In this document: positions 1-8,481 of the stretch, piece by piece
How the letters are laid out: each line of letters starts with the position of its first letter
How positions within the stretch are numbered: position 1 is the first letter of the stretch
Source: Gracilimonas sp.
GTDB lineage: Bacteria; Bacteroidota; Rhodothermia; Balneolales; Balneolaceae
Direction: 5' to 3'
Assembly: GCF_017641085.1 (NCBI RefSeq)
Contig: NZ_JAEPPI010000002.1
Location: forward strand, 558,001-622,000
DNA length: 64,000 bases
Position numbers and translations under genes: made by a program
The notes under the pieces: model-generated
The model's input: only the letters and a program-made list of their open reading frames with translations
Databases searched by the model: none
What the model was told of the DNA's origin: nothing

Positions 1-55
1 CTAAATGGGAGATTTCCTGCAAGGTCCAGTTATCTAATAAGATTTGATTGGGCAT
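1..55 (-). CDS. Start of an unidentified leftward gene, truncated by the window edge
   Basis: Reading the minus strand from an ATG at 55 gives 18 open codons (MPNQILLDNWTLQEISHL) to the window edge, with no stop. The fragment is too short to assign a family. It would be divergent from the AbiE pair, so bases 56-224 could hold promoters for both directions. No clear ribosome binding site is visible. Confidence 0.35.
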   Translation of the reverse strand, partial: MPNQILLDNWTLQEISHL

Positions 56-193
56 GAATTAATTTTTTGGGTTTATCTGCTTTGCATAATGTAAGAATAC
101 AGAGACTAAAGGGGATAAGCTATGCAGTTAGTAAATAACGCCATCTTATCCAATCACTTAATACTTGTATTTAATTATGCTTTTTTAGTTCTT

Positions 194-232
194 AACTGCA
201 TAACTGGATGAATTCCGTCCAGTAATGCAGTT
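194..232. promoter_or_regulatory. Large inverted repeat, probable AbiEi operator
   Basis: The left arm AACTGCATAACTGGA (194-208) and right arm TCCAGTAATGCAGTT (218-232) are complementary at 14 of 15 positions around a 9-nt centre. The right arm covers the ATG at 225. A further ATGCAGTT lies at 122-129, inside a looser repeat GGATAAG (113-119)/CTTATCC (145-151). AbiEi antitoxins are known to repress their own operon by binding inverted repeats upstream, so this is the natural candidate operator. Bases 56-224 otherwise show nothing I can assign. Confidence 0.6.
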
Positions 233-1052
233 GAAAACTAAAATGAACAACGGGAATACATACGAATACCTTAGCCGCTACTTAGACCAACTCCGAAGCA
301 GAGGGCGATATACATTTACTGGGGATGATGTCATTTCGGAGTTTAATTTATCTGATGAGGCTTATCAAAAAGTTATTCAGCGCCTTTCCGATAAAGATCG
401 AATATCAAGGCTCCGACAAAATTTTTACCTAATCATTCCTCCGGAATACGCATCCCGCCAAACCCTACCCTTGGGTTATTTCATTGATGATCTGATGAAA
501 TTCCTGGAAAGGGATTATTATGTGGGGCTACTAACCGCAGCCATGTATCATGGAGCTGCTCATCAACAACCACAAACACAATTCGTGGTCTCAGAGCCTC
601 CTTATTTAAGACCAATCAAAAACAGACAGCAATCTATTGTCTTTTGCCTGAAAAAAGGCTGGAATGCTGATTTTGTAACTCAACAGAAAACAGATGCGGG
701 ATATATTAATATTTCAAATCCGGCATTAACGGCTCTTGACTTGGTCTCTTACTCAGACCGTATTGGTGGTATAAACCGAGCCGCCACGGTTCTGGCTGAA
801 TTAGTCATTGAGCTGAAACCAGACACAATGGCAAAAGCAGCAGAGGATTTCTCTCAAACCACAACCCTTCAACGTTTAGGTTATTTGTTTGATGAGGTTC
901 TTCAGGAAACCACACTGGCTGATGCCATATATAGTGTATTAGACAACCGGAATTACTATCCAACTCAGCTAAATCCCAAAACAGACACCGAAAACCAAAA
1001 AGCACCTAACCGTTGGAAAATTATCCCAAATATGAATGTAGAGGTTGACTAA
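225..1052 (+). CDS. abiEi: AbiEi-family antitoxin / transcriptional repressor
   Basis: This 275-aa protein has an N-terminal winged-helix region (about residues 15-75) and the family-typical stretch YVGLLTAAMYHGAAHQQ (about 98-114), followed by a mixed C-terminal domain. It matches the AbiEi antitoxins of type IV toxin-antitoxin systems. In characterised AbiE systems the antitoxin represses the operon and counters AbiEii without a stable protein complex. The toxin ATG follows the stop after 2 nt. The first ATG lies inside the operator; the ATG at 243 is an alternative start and neither has a clear ribosome binding site. Confidence 0.85.
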   Translation: MQLKTKMNNGNTYEYLSRYLDQLRSRGRYTFTGDDVISEFNLSDEAYQKVIQRLSDKDRISRLRQNFYLIIPPEYASRQTLPLGYFIDDLMKFLERDYYVGLLTAAMYHGAAHQQPQTQFVVSEPPYLRPIKNRQQSIVFCLKKGWNADFVTQQKTDAGYINISNPALTALDLVSYSDRIGGINRAATVLAELVIELKPDTMAKAAEDFSQTTTLQRLGYLFDEVLQETTLADAIYSVLDNRNYYPTQLNPKTDTENQKAPNRWKIIPNMNVEVD

Positions 1053-1054
1053 CT

Positions 1055-1852
1055 ATGATCCCTAAAGCATACATAGATGCATGGCGGTCTGTAGCTCCAT
1101 GGACTGAATCTTCACAGGTTGAACAGGATTTGGTTATTTCCAGGGCCGTTGTGGAGATCTTTTCCAATGATTTTTTGAAGGAAAACCTCGCATTCCGAGG
1201 TGGTACAGCGTTGCACAAACTCTACCTGCATCCTCAGGCGAGGTATTCGGAAGATATTGATTTAGTACAGCTACATTCTGGGCCAGCCAAACCTATGCTT
1301 GAAGCTATTCGGGATCAGTTAATTTTCCTGGGTGGGAAAGATGACCGGCAAGTAAAACTGAATGAGCATAACTGCACGGTCTACTATCAATTTGAAACGG
1401 AAATGAGTCCCCCGCCAAGCATGCGGGTAAAAATTGAAATCAATACACGAGAACATTTCAATGTGTTGGGGTTACAGAAAGAAACTTTTTCCGTAGATAA
1501 TCCCTGGTATCAGGGAAGTGCGGAAGTAACGACTTATCAGCCAGAAGAGCTTTTAGGTACCAAACTCAGAGCATTATACCAGCGAAAAAAAGGCCGGGAT
1601 TTATTCGACCTCCACTATGCTTTGGAAAACCTTGATGTAGATATAGACAAAATAATTGAGTGTTTTCATGCCTACATGGAACAGGAAGACAACAAAGCCC
1701 CTACAGCCCGTGAATTCGAGCTTAATCTGGAAGAGAAGATGCAAGATGATGAGTTTACTGGGGATATTATGGCTTTACTCAGACCTGAAATTGAATATGA
1801 TCAGGTTAAAGCATATCAACAACTTCAGAAATTAATTATACAACGGCTTTAA
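1055..1852 (+). CDS. abiEii: AbiEii-family nucleotidyltransferase toxin
   Basis: This 265-aa protein carries the nucleotidyltransferase signature FRGGTALHKLY (about residues 46-56) with the acidic pair SEDIDLV (about 64-70). The conserved late motif TKLRALYQRKKGRDLFDL is also present. These are the hallmarks of the DUF1814/AbiEii family. In studied homologues the toxin arrests growth, and AbiE was first described as a phage abortive-infection system. All key residues look intact. The gene is translationally close to its antitoxin and opens a run of defence genes. Confidence 0.88.
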   Translation: MIPKAYIDAWRSVAPWTESSQVEQDLVISRAVVEIFSNDFLKENLAFRGGTALHKLYLHPQARYSEDIDLVQLHSGPAKPMLEAIRDQLIFLGGKDDRQVKLNEHNCTVYYQFETEMSPPPSMRVKIEINTREHFNVLGLQKETFSVDNPWYQGSAEVTTYQPEELLGTKLRALYQRKKGRDLFDLHYALENLDVDIDKIIECFHAYMEQEDNKAPTAREFELNLEEKMQDDEFTGDIMALLRPEIEYDQVKAYQQLQKLIIQRL

Positions 1853-1885
1853 AATATTAATTAATCCAAAATACCAAGGGGGTTT

Positions 1886-3595
1886 ATGTGGCTACGTGAT
1901 CTTAGTATCAAGAATTTTAGAAAAATAGAATCTTTAAATGTCACTTTTCAGAAAGGTCTTTCAATATTAGTTGGTGAGAATAATTCCGGTAAGACAGCAA
2001 TTATTGATGCCTTAAGACTTATTTTATTTCCAAGTAGGGATTACGATTCTTTAAAAATTTCAGAAGATGACTTTAGATACGGTACAGATTTCAAACCAAT
2101 CGAAATTTCTTGCCGATTCACAGATCTTAGTGAGATTGATGAAGTTCATTTCAGTGAATGTCTTGTAGATATTGGTGATGGAAAGTTTGAAATACAGATT
2201 AATCTAAGAATTGAATTTAGTACTATTTCTAATAGGCCTAATTTTAAAATGTGGGGAGGGGAGACTGAGGGAGGCTCATTGCCAAGTAATCATTATGATA
2301 GGCTTGAAACGGTGTATTTGCAGCCGCTTCGAGACCCTGAAAAAGGACTTAGACCAAGTCAATATTCACAAATTGCTCGATTGCTTTCAACTATAACATC
2401 TGAAGACAAAGAAGCCGACTATGAAGAGATAGTTAAGACTGCTAATCAGGCTATTCGCAGTCTAGATCAAGTCGAAAGTGCTGTTGGAAGTATAAACAAT
2501 AAATTGAAGGAAATAACCGGTGATGAGCTATCACAAAAAACGGATCTAATATTTAATGATCCTAATTTCCGACGCATAATTGCTGGCCTTCAACCTGAGA
2601 TAGATAACCTACCGTTCTCTTTGAATGGGCTGGGATATAACAATCTAATTTTTACAGCAACAACTTTAGCTACATTAAGTAGTGGAGATCAATTTTCACA
2701 TAAATCAATTCTGATTGAGGAACCAGAAGCTCATCTCCATCCTCAACTTCAGGTACTATTGCTCAGGCATTTAGCTAAGGTAACTGAGAAGGATGAAATC
2801 GACGTTCAAGTTATTGCAAGCACGCATTCTCCAATACTTGCAAGTCAGGCACCGATAGATTCGGTCATATCAGTTTCCGATATAGATGGAATAGTATCAA
2901 CAATTTGTGTAAATAAAATTAAAATTGAAGATAAGACAAAAAAGAAATTACAACGATATTTGGATGCTACAAGAGGAGAATTATTTTTTGCCAGACGCAT
3001 ATTGATGGTTGAAGGAATTTCTGAGGCATTATTGCTCCCTATTTTAACTCAATTTGCTGGTGGCGATCTGAAAGAATCAGCAATAACAGTAATTAATACT
3101 CAGGGTATTAATTTTGATGCTTTTTTATCCTTGTTCGTTCAGAATGAAAAAAATATGCCAATAGCAATATTAACAGATGGTGATGCAGATGAAATTGGTG
3201 GAGATATTTCAGCAACAGCAAAAGGGTTAAAAGAAAAGGAAGAAGTAGTACACAATCTAAGTGTAGAATTGCCAATAATTACATTTGAACATGAATTAGC
3301 CAGATCTGAAGTAATGCTATCTCATTTGATTAACGCTTTCAAGGAAGTTCACCCGCAACTTGGAGTGACCCTGGAACAAGAATTAAATAGTATAAATGGT
3401 ATTGACCAAAAAGCTAATCGGTTTCTTGAGGTATTCAAAGAGAAAAAAGTTTCAAAGGGTAAGTTTGCACAGGAGCTTGCTTATATTCTTGGTAAAACTG
3501 AATTAGGACCTGAGTTTGTACCTGAGTATATAAAAAAAGCTCTTCGACATTTGGGAGTAATAAAAAACGAGGTGAATGATGCGCAACCTTCATAA
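1886..3595 (+). CDS. gajA: Gabija GajA: OLD-family ATPase with TOPRIM nuclease domain
   Basis: The 569-aa protein starts with an ABC-type ATPase: Walker A GENNSGKT (30-37) and Walker B/signature ILIEEPEAHLHPQ (about 274-286). It ends in a TOPRIM domain with VEG (about 373-375) and DGDAD (about 430-434). Length and order match GajA (near 580 aa). In Gabija, GajA is a sequence-specific endonuclease that forms a supramolecular complex with GajB and is activated on nucleotide depletion. A strong AAGGGGG lies just before the ATG. The gene overlaps gajB by 20 nt. The upstream AbiE genes are close but probably a separate unit. Confidence 0.9.
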   Translation: MWLRDLSIKNFRKIESLNVTFQKGLSILVGENNSGKTAIIDALRLILFPSRDYDSLKISEDDFRYGTDFKPIEISCRFTDLSEIDEVHFSECLVDIGDGKFEIQINLRIEFSTISNRPNFKMWGGETEGGSLPSNHYDRLETVYLQPLRDPEKGLRPSQYSQIARLLSTITSEDKEADYEEIVKTANQAIRSLDQVESAVGSINNKLKEITGDELSQKTDLIFNDPNFRRIIAGLQPEIDNLPFSLNGLGYNNLIFTATTLATLSSGDQFSHKSILIEEPEAHLHPQLQVLLLRHLAKVTEKDEIDVQVIASTHSPILASQAPIDSVISVSDIDGIVSTICVNKIKIEDKTKKKLQRYLDATRGELFFARRILMVEGISEALLLPILTQFAGGDLKESAITVINTQGINFDAFLSLFVQNEKNMPIAILTDGDADEIGGDISATAKGLKEKEEVVHNLSVELPIITFEHELARSEVMLSHLINAFKEVHPQLGVTLEQELNSINGIDQKANRFLEVFKEKKVSKGKFAQELAYILGKTELGPEFVPEYIKKALRHLGVIKNEVNDAQPS

Positions 3596-5360
3596 CCTAA
3601 AAGAAAAAATAATTGCTCAATCCCCAACAGAAGAGCAGACGGAAGCAATTTTTTCAGAAGACGAGGAATTCCTTCTACGAGCGGCCCCGGGTAGTGGAAA
3701 AACATGGACTTCTTGCAGAAGATTTATCTGGCGTGGAGCACAATGGGATTATGAATCGGGTGGAATAGCATTAATGTCTTTTACCAATGTTGCTATTCGT
3801 GAATTTAAAAATGCAACCGCAAGGGTTGGGCGTGGTGATTTACTATCTGATCCAAATTATGTTGGCACCTTTGATTCCTTTGTTGAGCGGTTCATTATTA
3901 CTCCATTTGGACACTTAATTTCAGATACAACTAAACGCCCGAAGCTATTTAGTTCACCTCGACCAAGTGATTGGGATGACCCGAATTTAAAAGTATGGGT
4001 TAAGACGAATGGGAGAAATATTCCAAAGCATGCTTGGCAGGTAATTCCTTTCCCTGAAGATGATAAAATTAAATTCAAAACATCTAACTTTTATAATGAT
4101 CAGGTTTTACCCTTTGAGCAAGCAAAAAACGCTGTTTTAAGCTTGTTGGGATCGGGATATTACACTCATGCCCAAAGAGCGTTCTGGGGTGTAATTTTAC
4201 TATCCAAAAGACCACATATTGCATCATTACTGGCAAGAAGGTTTCCAGTAATTATTGTTGATGAAGCTCAAGATACAAATGCATGGTTAATTGTATTATT
4301 AAATCTAATACGAGAGAAAGGTTCGAAAATTACATTAGTGGGCGATCCGGACCAATGTATTTATGAGTTTAGTATGGCAGATGCTACATCACTCCTAAAC
4401 TTAAAGGACAAGTGGGAAATTCCAGAGAAACCGTTAAGCAAGTCTTTTAGATGTAATGATCAAATAGCTTCAGTAGTCAAGGTGATTGGTGGTAATAAAG
4501 GTTTTACTGGTTATGGTCCAAGCAACCGGGCAGAATATAAAGCATATGTTTACTGTGAATCTTCTGATGATTATCAAGGAAGTGTAGACACCTTTCAGGG
4601 GAAATTGAAAAGTTTAAAATTAGATAGGGATAAATCAGCAATTGTTTGCAGAGGTCATAAAGAACTTGAGCTAATGAGGGGAAAGGTAAATTATAAGGAT
4701 TTGCAAGGAAGTGCTAAACGACTGGCTAAGGCTGCATTTCTTAGAGATTCTATGAATGATTTCCATGAAGCATCAAAGACTGTTGAGAAAGTTCTTAGGG
4801 AGATTACTGGGGATGACCCTTATTGGGAAATTATTAATGAAAAACCGGATTCAATTGAAGCACGACACATGGCACTATGTATATGGAGATTTGTTAAGGA
4901 TGGGAATAAACTTCCATCAGTTAATTTGGTTGGGAGTAATTGGATATCCACTGTTAAAAAAAATATTGAAGACTTAATTGTTGAAATTGGTCTAAATCCT
5001 ATATCCGGACTTGGGTATAAAATAAATAAAAGAGGTTTATCGAATGATCAACTGAGCTTACCATTATTTGTGGTACTAAATGAATTTCCAAAAATAAGAA
5101 CAGAGACAATACATAAAGTTAAAGGTGAAAGTATTGATGCAGTTATGACCGTTGGGAGTACTAGATTTTGGAACTCAGTTGTGGATGCAATTGAAAATGG
5201 TGAAAATACAGAAGATCGACGGTTAGCATATGTGGCTATGACAAGAGCTCGACATTTTCTTTTTGTTTCGTTACCTGAAAACCATTTTAATACCCATTCT
5301 AAAAAATGGGTTAAATGGGGATTTGAAGTTATTGACTCCTCTGAAACTATTATCAATTGA
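3576..5360 (+). CDS. gajB: Gabija GajB: UvrD/Rep-like superfamily 1 helicase
   Basis: This 594-aa protein has a Q-like motif (TEEQTEAI), Walker A AAPGSGKTWT, motif II IIVDEAQDTNAW, motif III LVGDPDQCIYEF, a motif near HKVKGES and motif VI AYVAMTRARHFLFV. These are all in the order of UvrD-type helicases. It overlaps the 3' end of gajA, with GAGGTG just before ATGATG, as expected for translational coupling. It is somewhat longer than the typical GajB of about 500 aa. Known GajB proteins sense DNA ends and act with GajA. Confidence 0.9.
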   Translation: MMRNLHNLKEKIIAQSPTEEQTEAIFSEDEEFLLRAAPGSGKTWTSCRRFIWRGAQWDYESGGIALMSFTNVAIREFKNATARVGRGDLLSDPNYVGTFDSFVERFIITPFGHLISDTTKRPKLFSSPRPSDWDDPNLKVWVKTNGRNIPKHAWQVIPFPEDDKIKFKTSNFYNDQVLPFEQAKNAVLSLLGSGYYTHAQRAFWGVILLSKRPHIASLLARRFPVIIVDEAQDTNAWLIVLLNLIREKGSKITLVGDPDQCIYEFSMADATSLLNLKDKWEIPEKPLSKSFRCNDQIASVVKVIGGNKGFTGYGPSNRAEYKAYVYCESSDDYQGSVDTFQGKLKSLKLDRDKSAIVCRGHKELELMRGKVNYKDLQGSAKRLAKAAFLRDSMNDFHEASKTVEKVLREITGDDPYWEIINEKPDSIEARHMALCIWRFVKDGNKLPSVNLVGSNWISTVKKNIEDLIVEIGLNPISGLGYKINKRGLSNDQLSLPLFVVLNEFPKIRTETIHKVKGESIDAVMTVGSTRFWNSVVDAIENGENTEDRRLAYVAMTRARHFLFVSLPENHFNTHSKKWVKWGFEVIDSSETIIN

Positions 5361-5373
5361 AAATTTAGTTCCC

Positions 5374-5790
5374 ATGCCAAAATCACTAGAATTCTGGGCA
5401 CTAATCATATCCATTCTTGCGATAATCCTATCTATTTTCACGTGGTATAGGTCTCATAAGATTGACCGTGCCCGAAGAGATGATGAGCAAAGTGATCAGA
5501 ATAGTGTGGTTTTAAGGGCACATCTTGAACGAGATCCCGGAAAATTAGTGGTAGAAAATATTGGGAACTCAGAAGCGCGTAACATCTCTATTCGAGTAGA
5601 TAATAATCCTATACTGGATGCCCCAGGCATACAAGTTCCCGTTGGAAGAGATTATTTAATAGGGCCTCATAGTCACATATCATTTAGAGTAAGTTTAAAC
5701 TTCCAAATACCAGTTCCACAATACATTGAAGTTACTTGGGATGATGATGATTCAACCGGCAAAACCTACCGAAACTCTTTAAGCTATTAG
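5374..5790 (+). CDS. Membrane-anchored protein, third gene of the Gabija operon
   Basis: I do not recognise a named family. The likely start is the ATG at 5374, 13 nt after the gajB stop; an in-frame ATG at 5263 would sit inside gajB. The 138-aa product has one transmembrane segment near residues 5-24 (FWALIISILAIILSIFTWY), a short basic/acidic linker, and a beta-rich domain containing LVVENIGNSEARNISIRV that resembles an Ig-like/CARDB sandwich. The orientation suggests a cytoplasmic beta domain. Spacing implies co-transcription with gajAB; a link to Gabija function is only inferred. Confidence 0.7.
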   Translation: MPKSLEFWALIISILAIILSIFTWYRSHKIDRARRDDEQSDQNSVVLRAHLERDPGKLVVENIGNSEARNISIRVDNNPILDAPGIQVPVGRDYLIGPHSHISFRVSLNFQIPVPQYIEVTWDDDDSTGKTYRNSLSY

Positions 5791-5793
5791 ATT

Positions 5794-5809
5794 ATAGTCT
5801 CCAGACTAT
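5794..5809. repeat. Short perfect inverted repeat after the Gabija operon
   Basis: ATAGTCT (5794-5800) and AGACTAT (5803-5809) are perfectly complementary around CC. No T-run follows, so it is not a convincing terminator. It could be a recombination or protein-binding site near the left end of the integrase module. Confidence 0.4.
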
Positions 5810-5872
5810 TCTAAATAGACTGTAATAATTACCCATACTTATTCAGAAATAACCTTGCTTTTCTTATTTTTT

Positions 5873-5920
5873 ACAGTAAGCTTTACTGCATAATATCGAT
5901 AGTTGATATAAGCTTACTGT
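5873..5920. promoter_or_regulatory. Nested inverted repeats upstream of the integrase
   Basis: ACAGTAAGCT (5873-5882) and AGCTTACTGT (5911-5920) are perfect 10-bp inverted copies; the right arm ends 1 nt before the integrase ATG. Nested inside is CAGTAA-GCT-TTACTG (5874-5888). The 10-mer TTTACTGCAT (5882-5891) recurs near 22.1 kb. These could be integrase or excisionase binding sites, or an operator for the integrase gene. Confidence 0.55.
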
Positions 5921-5921
5921 T

Positions 5922-7154
5922 ATGACCACATTATCATACTACTTAAAAAAGCGGAAGAACAAGAATGAACACCCTTTATATCTCAGAGTTACCCATGACA
6001 GGGAATCAAGGTATATACGACTGGATATTGGTCTGGAGAAAGAGCATTGGAATGAGGAAAAAGAAATAGTTCGTAAATCGCACCCCCACTACGAAAAGAT
6101 CAATCGATATCTCAAAGTCAAGAAGCTAGACTCGGACACTCTAGTTTTAGAGCTTAAACAATTCAAGCCAGAAGCTGATATAGACTTAATGCAAAAAGTT
6201 CTTGAAACCGGTTCGTTAGATGGAGTTAAAAAATCCAGTAGAGTAGAGTTTTTAAGCTTTGCCGAAGAGTTAAGAGCTGGTTTCAAAGCTCAAGGTTCAC
6301 TGCAAAGATATAAGAACTATGGAACCGTACTTAATAAGCTCAAGGGTTTTTGGCCAAAGAATAAACTCTACTTCACTGATATGGATGTCCAGTTTCTCAG
6401 ACGCTTTGAAACCCACCTCATCTCGAAACATGGAAATGCAGTGAATACGGTGGGTAACAATATGAAGAAGATTAAAAGGGTGTTTAATGTTGCTATAAAT
6501 GAAGGAAAGATACCAGCTGACCTATATCCATTTCGGATATATAAAATCCCAAGTGAACCTGTCACAAAATCAAAGCTTTCTCAAAATGAAATAAGTGCCA
6601 TTGAATGCCTTGATCTTAAGCCAGGTACTAGAATATTCGATTCCAAAAACATTTTTCTATTTGCCTATTACTGCCGGGGTATGCGCTTTGGAGATGCAGT
6701 AACACTCAAGTGGAGTTCAATAAAAGAGGGTTATCTGGATTATGAAATGAGGAAAACAGGTAAGCGAATGTATTTAAAACTTACCGGCAAGGCGCTAAGG
6801 ATAATAAAGCAATACAGAGGAACGACCAAACCTAATCCCAAGCACTTTGTATTCCCATTATTAGATAATCGTAAAGATTACAGTGATGAAAATTTTCTTT
6901 CCGCACAGATTTCCTCTAAAACAGCCATAGTAAATAAGTACCTGAAAGAAATTAAAGGTCAGACGGATATAAATGAGAATATCACTACCCACATAGCTCG
7001 TCACTCCTTTGCCCAGTTAGCAAATAAGAAAAAGGTAAGGTTGTTGGAGATAAAAGAAATGCTGGGACACTCAAGTGTAGAAACAACCACCAAATACCTA
7101 GAGTCTCTTGGCAATGATCATTTAGACAAAACGGTAGAGGGCTTATTCAACTAA
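5922..7154 (+). CDS. Tyrosine site-specific recombinase (Bacteroidota-type integrase)
   Basis: The 410-aa protein has an N-terminal arm-binding domain (about 1-90), a SAM-like core-binding domain (about 105-200) and a catalytic domain. The catalytic residues appear intact: R255 in GMRFGD, H357-x-x-R360 in HIARHSF, H383 in LGHSS and Y392 in TTTKYLE. It should integrate and excise the element carrying it. The ATG is 1 nt after an inverted-repeat arm, so it may be autoregulated. It lies about 15.6 kb from the tRNA-Arg, which fits an integrase at the tRNA-distal end, though this is inference. Confidence 0.93.
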   Translation: MTTLSYYLKKRKNKNEHPLYLRVTHDRESRYIRLDIGLEKEHWNEEKEIVRKSHPHYEKINRYLKVKKLDSDTLVLELKQFKPEADIDLMQKVLETGSLDGVKKSSRVEFLSFAEELRAGFKAQGSLQRYKNYGTVLNKLKGFWPKNKLYFTDMDVQFLRRFETHLISKHGNAVNTVGNNMKKIKRVFNVAINEGKIPADLYPFRIYKIPSEPVTKSKLSQNEISAIECLDLKPGTRIFDSKNIFLFAYYCRGMRFGDAVTLKWSSIKEGYLDYEMRKTGKRMYLKLTGKALRIIKQYRGTTKPNPKHFVFPLLDNRKDYSDENFLSAQISSKTAIVNKYLKEIKGQTDINENITTHIARHSFAQLANKKKVRLLEIKEMLGHSSVETTTKYLESLGNDHLDKTVEGLFN

Positions 7155-7176
7155 AATAAAACCAAACAGAAAATCT

Positions 7177-8115
7177 ATGCAAACATCTACAAGCAGAAGT
7201 CAAACAGATAGATTTGACCCATACTTAATAAGAGAAATAACCCATGGGTATGGAGTGATAAAGAATGAGAATGATGACCCTATGTATGAAGCTTATAAAA
7301 GAGGGTATGAGATGCTCTATAAAGATTTACAGAAAACAAACGCGGAGAAAAGTCCATCTAGTTTTCATGTTATTCTAGAAAAAGCGGGGAATAACTTAAT
7401 AATACTTCACCAAAGGGCAGTTGCGAATTGCTTTCAAGTCATGAACTTCTCAAATAATTTTCTAAATATTATTAAAAATGAAGCAATGAAGACTAACACC
7501 GATGCAGGTGATTTTCTGAAATTTGTACACATAACATTGGATGAGGCTTTAAGAAGTAACAGCCTCCGAGAGGGAATTGAACTAATAAGAATACATTATT
7601 CTTTTATCTGTATGTGCTTACCAAATGATCTAGTAATAGAAGATTTTGAAGATATTAATACACTAGTTTTCGATGGCCTAAAAATAATCGAGGAGAAGCT
7701 GGTTGAAGCTGCAGAGAAATACAAAGTATTCCAGGGATTAAGTAATGCTCATAGTTATGCTCTTATCAAGGGACACCTTATTACTTTTGAAGAGTACAGA
7801 GCTAAAGCAAGTAATCTTAGTAGTGGTTTGAAATGGTCTGTCCAGCAAGATAAAACGCTGAGAGATTTAGTAAATTATGGTCATACACTTAAGACAGCCT
7901 GTAAGATTAAATTCATCAATTTAATCGGGGAGAAGGATAAAGGTGCTAAAGAGGCTTACTATGTCATCTATGACGAACTAAAAGAACTTGGAATTGATCC
8001 TGATGAAAGTTGTTACTTACCTGATTCTCCAAAAAATATGGTAGACCGGTCTAATCGTTTCCAAAAGAAAAGAATGGAAGAATTAAAACAAATAGCGAGA
8101 AAACCATCTCGTTAA
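7177..8115 (+). CDS. Unknown 312-aa protein of the integrase module
   Basis: I do not recognise a family. The product is soluble, mostly helical in appearance, lysine/glutamate rich, and shows no signal peptide or membrane segment. A ladder of amphipathic stretches runs from about residue 60 to 300. It starts 22 nt after the integrase stop, and an ACAGAAAAT box lies just before the start (7166-7174). Its place between integrase and excisionase-like HTH genes suggests an element maintenance or regulatory role, but nothing in the sequence shows one. Confidence 0.7.
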   Translation: MQTSTSRSQTDRFDPYLIREITHGYGVIKNENDDPMYEAYKRGYEMLYKDLQKTNAEKSPSSFHVILEKAGNNLIILHQRAVANCFQVMNFSNNFLNIIKNEAMKTNTDAGDFLKFVHITLDEALRSNSLREGIELIRIHYSFICMCLPNDLVIEDFEDINTLVFDGLKIIEEKLVEAAEKYKVFQGLSNAHSYALIKGHLITFEEYRAKASNLSSGLKWSVQQDKTLRDLVNYGHTLKTACKIKFINLIGEKDKGAKEAYYVIYDELKELGIDPDESCYLPDSPKNMVDRSNRFQKKRMEELKQIARKPSR

Positions 8116-8190
8116 CCAAGAAAGTGTTATTTGCTTCATTTTATAACTTCGTAATGAACTTTAATTCTCATCATATAAACCACGTTCGTT

Positions 8191-8475
8191 ATGAAGAATT
8201 CAATAACCATACAGTTGGATGAAGATACCCTAAAAGAGATTACTTCAGCTGTAAAAGAAGCCGTTAAAGAGCAACTCCCAATCTTGGCCGACTTCAAAAA
8301 AGATTGGCTGACGACTGAGGAAGTCATGGAAATGATGAATGTTTCCAGAAGAACCGTTCAGAACTATAGAGACGAAGGTAAAATACCGTATACCAAAGAG
8401 GGGCGAAAAATCTTATATCCCAGGCAAGGAATCGAGGAGTTCCTGCAAGATAATATGATAAAAGCCTACCGGTAA
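8191..8475 (+). CDS. Excisionase-like helix-turn-helix protein
   Basis: The 94-aa product has a C-terminal winged helix-turn-helix of the MerR/excisionase type: WLTTEEVMEMMNVSRRTVQ then NYRDEGKIPYTKEGRKI (about residues 36-72). Proteins of this kind sit beside integrases in Bacteroidota elements and act as recombination directionality factors or regulators. The next gene, the primase-helicase, begins 6 nt after the stop, so the two are probably co-translated. Whether it is an excisionase or a replication/transcription regulator cannot be told from sequence. Confidence 0.8.
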   Translation: MKNSITIQLDEDTLKEITSAVKEAVKEQLPILADFKKDWLTTEEVMEMMNVSRRTVQNYRDEGKIPYTKEGRKILYPRQGIEEFLQDNMIKAYR

Positions 8476-8481
8476 CAGCAG

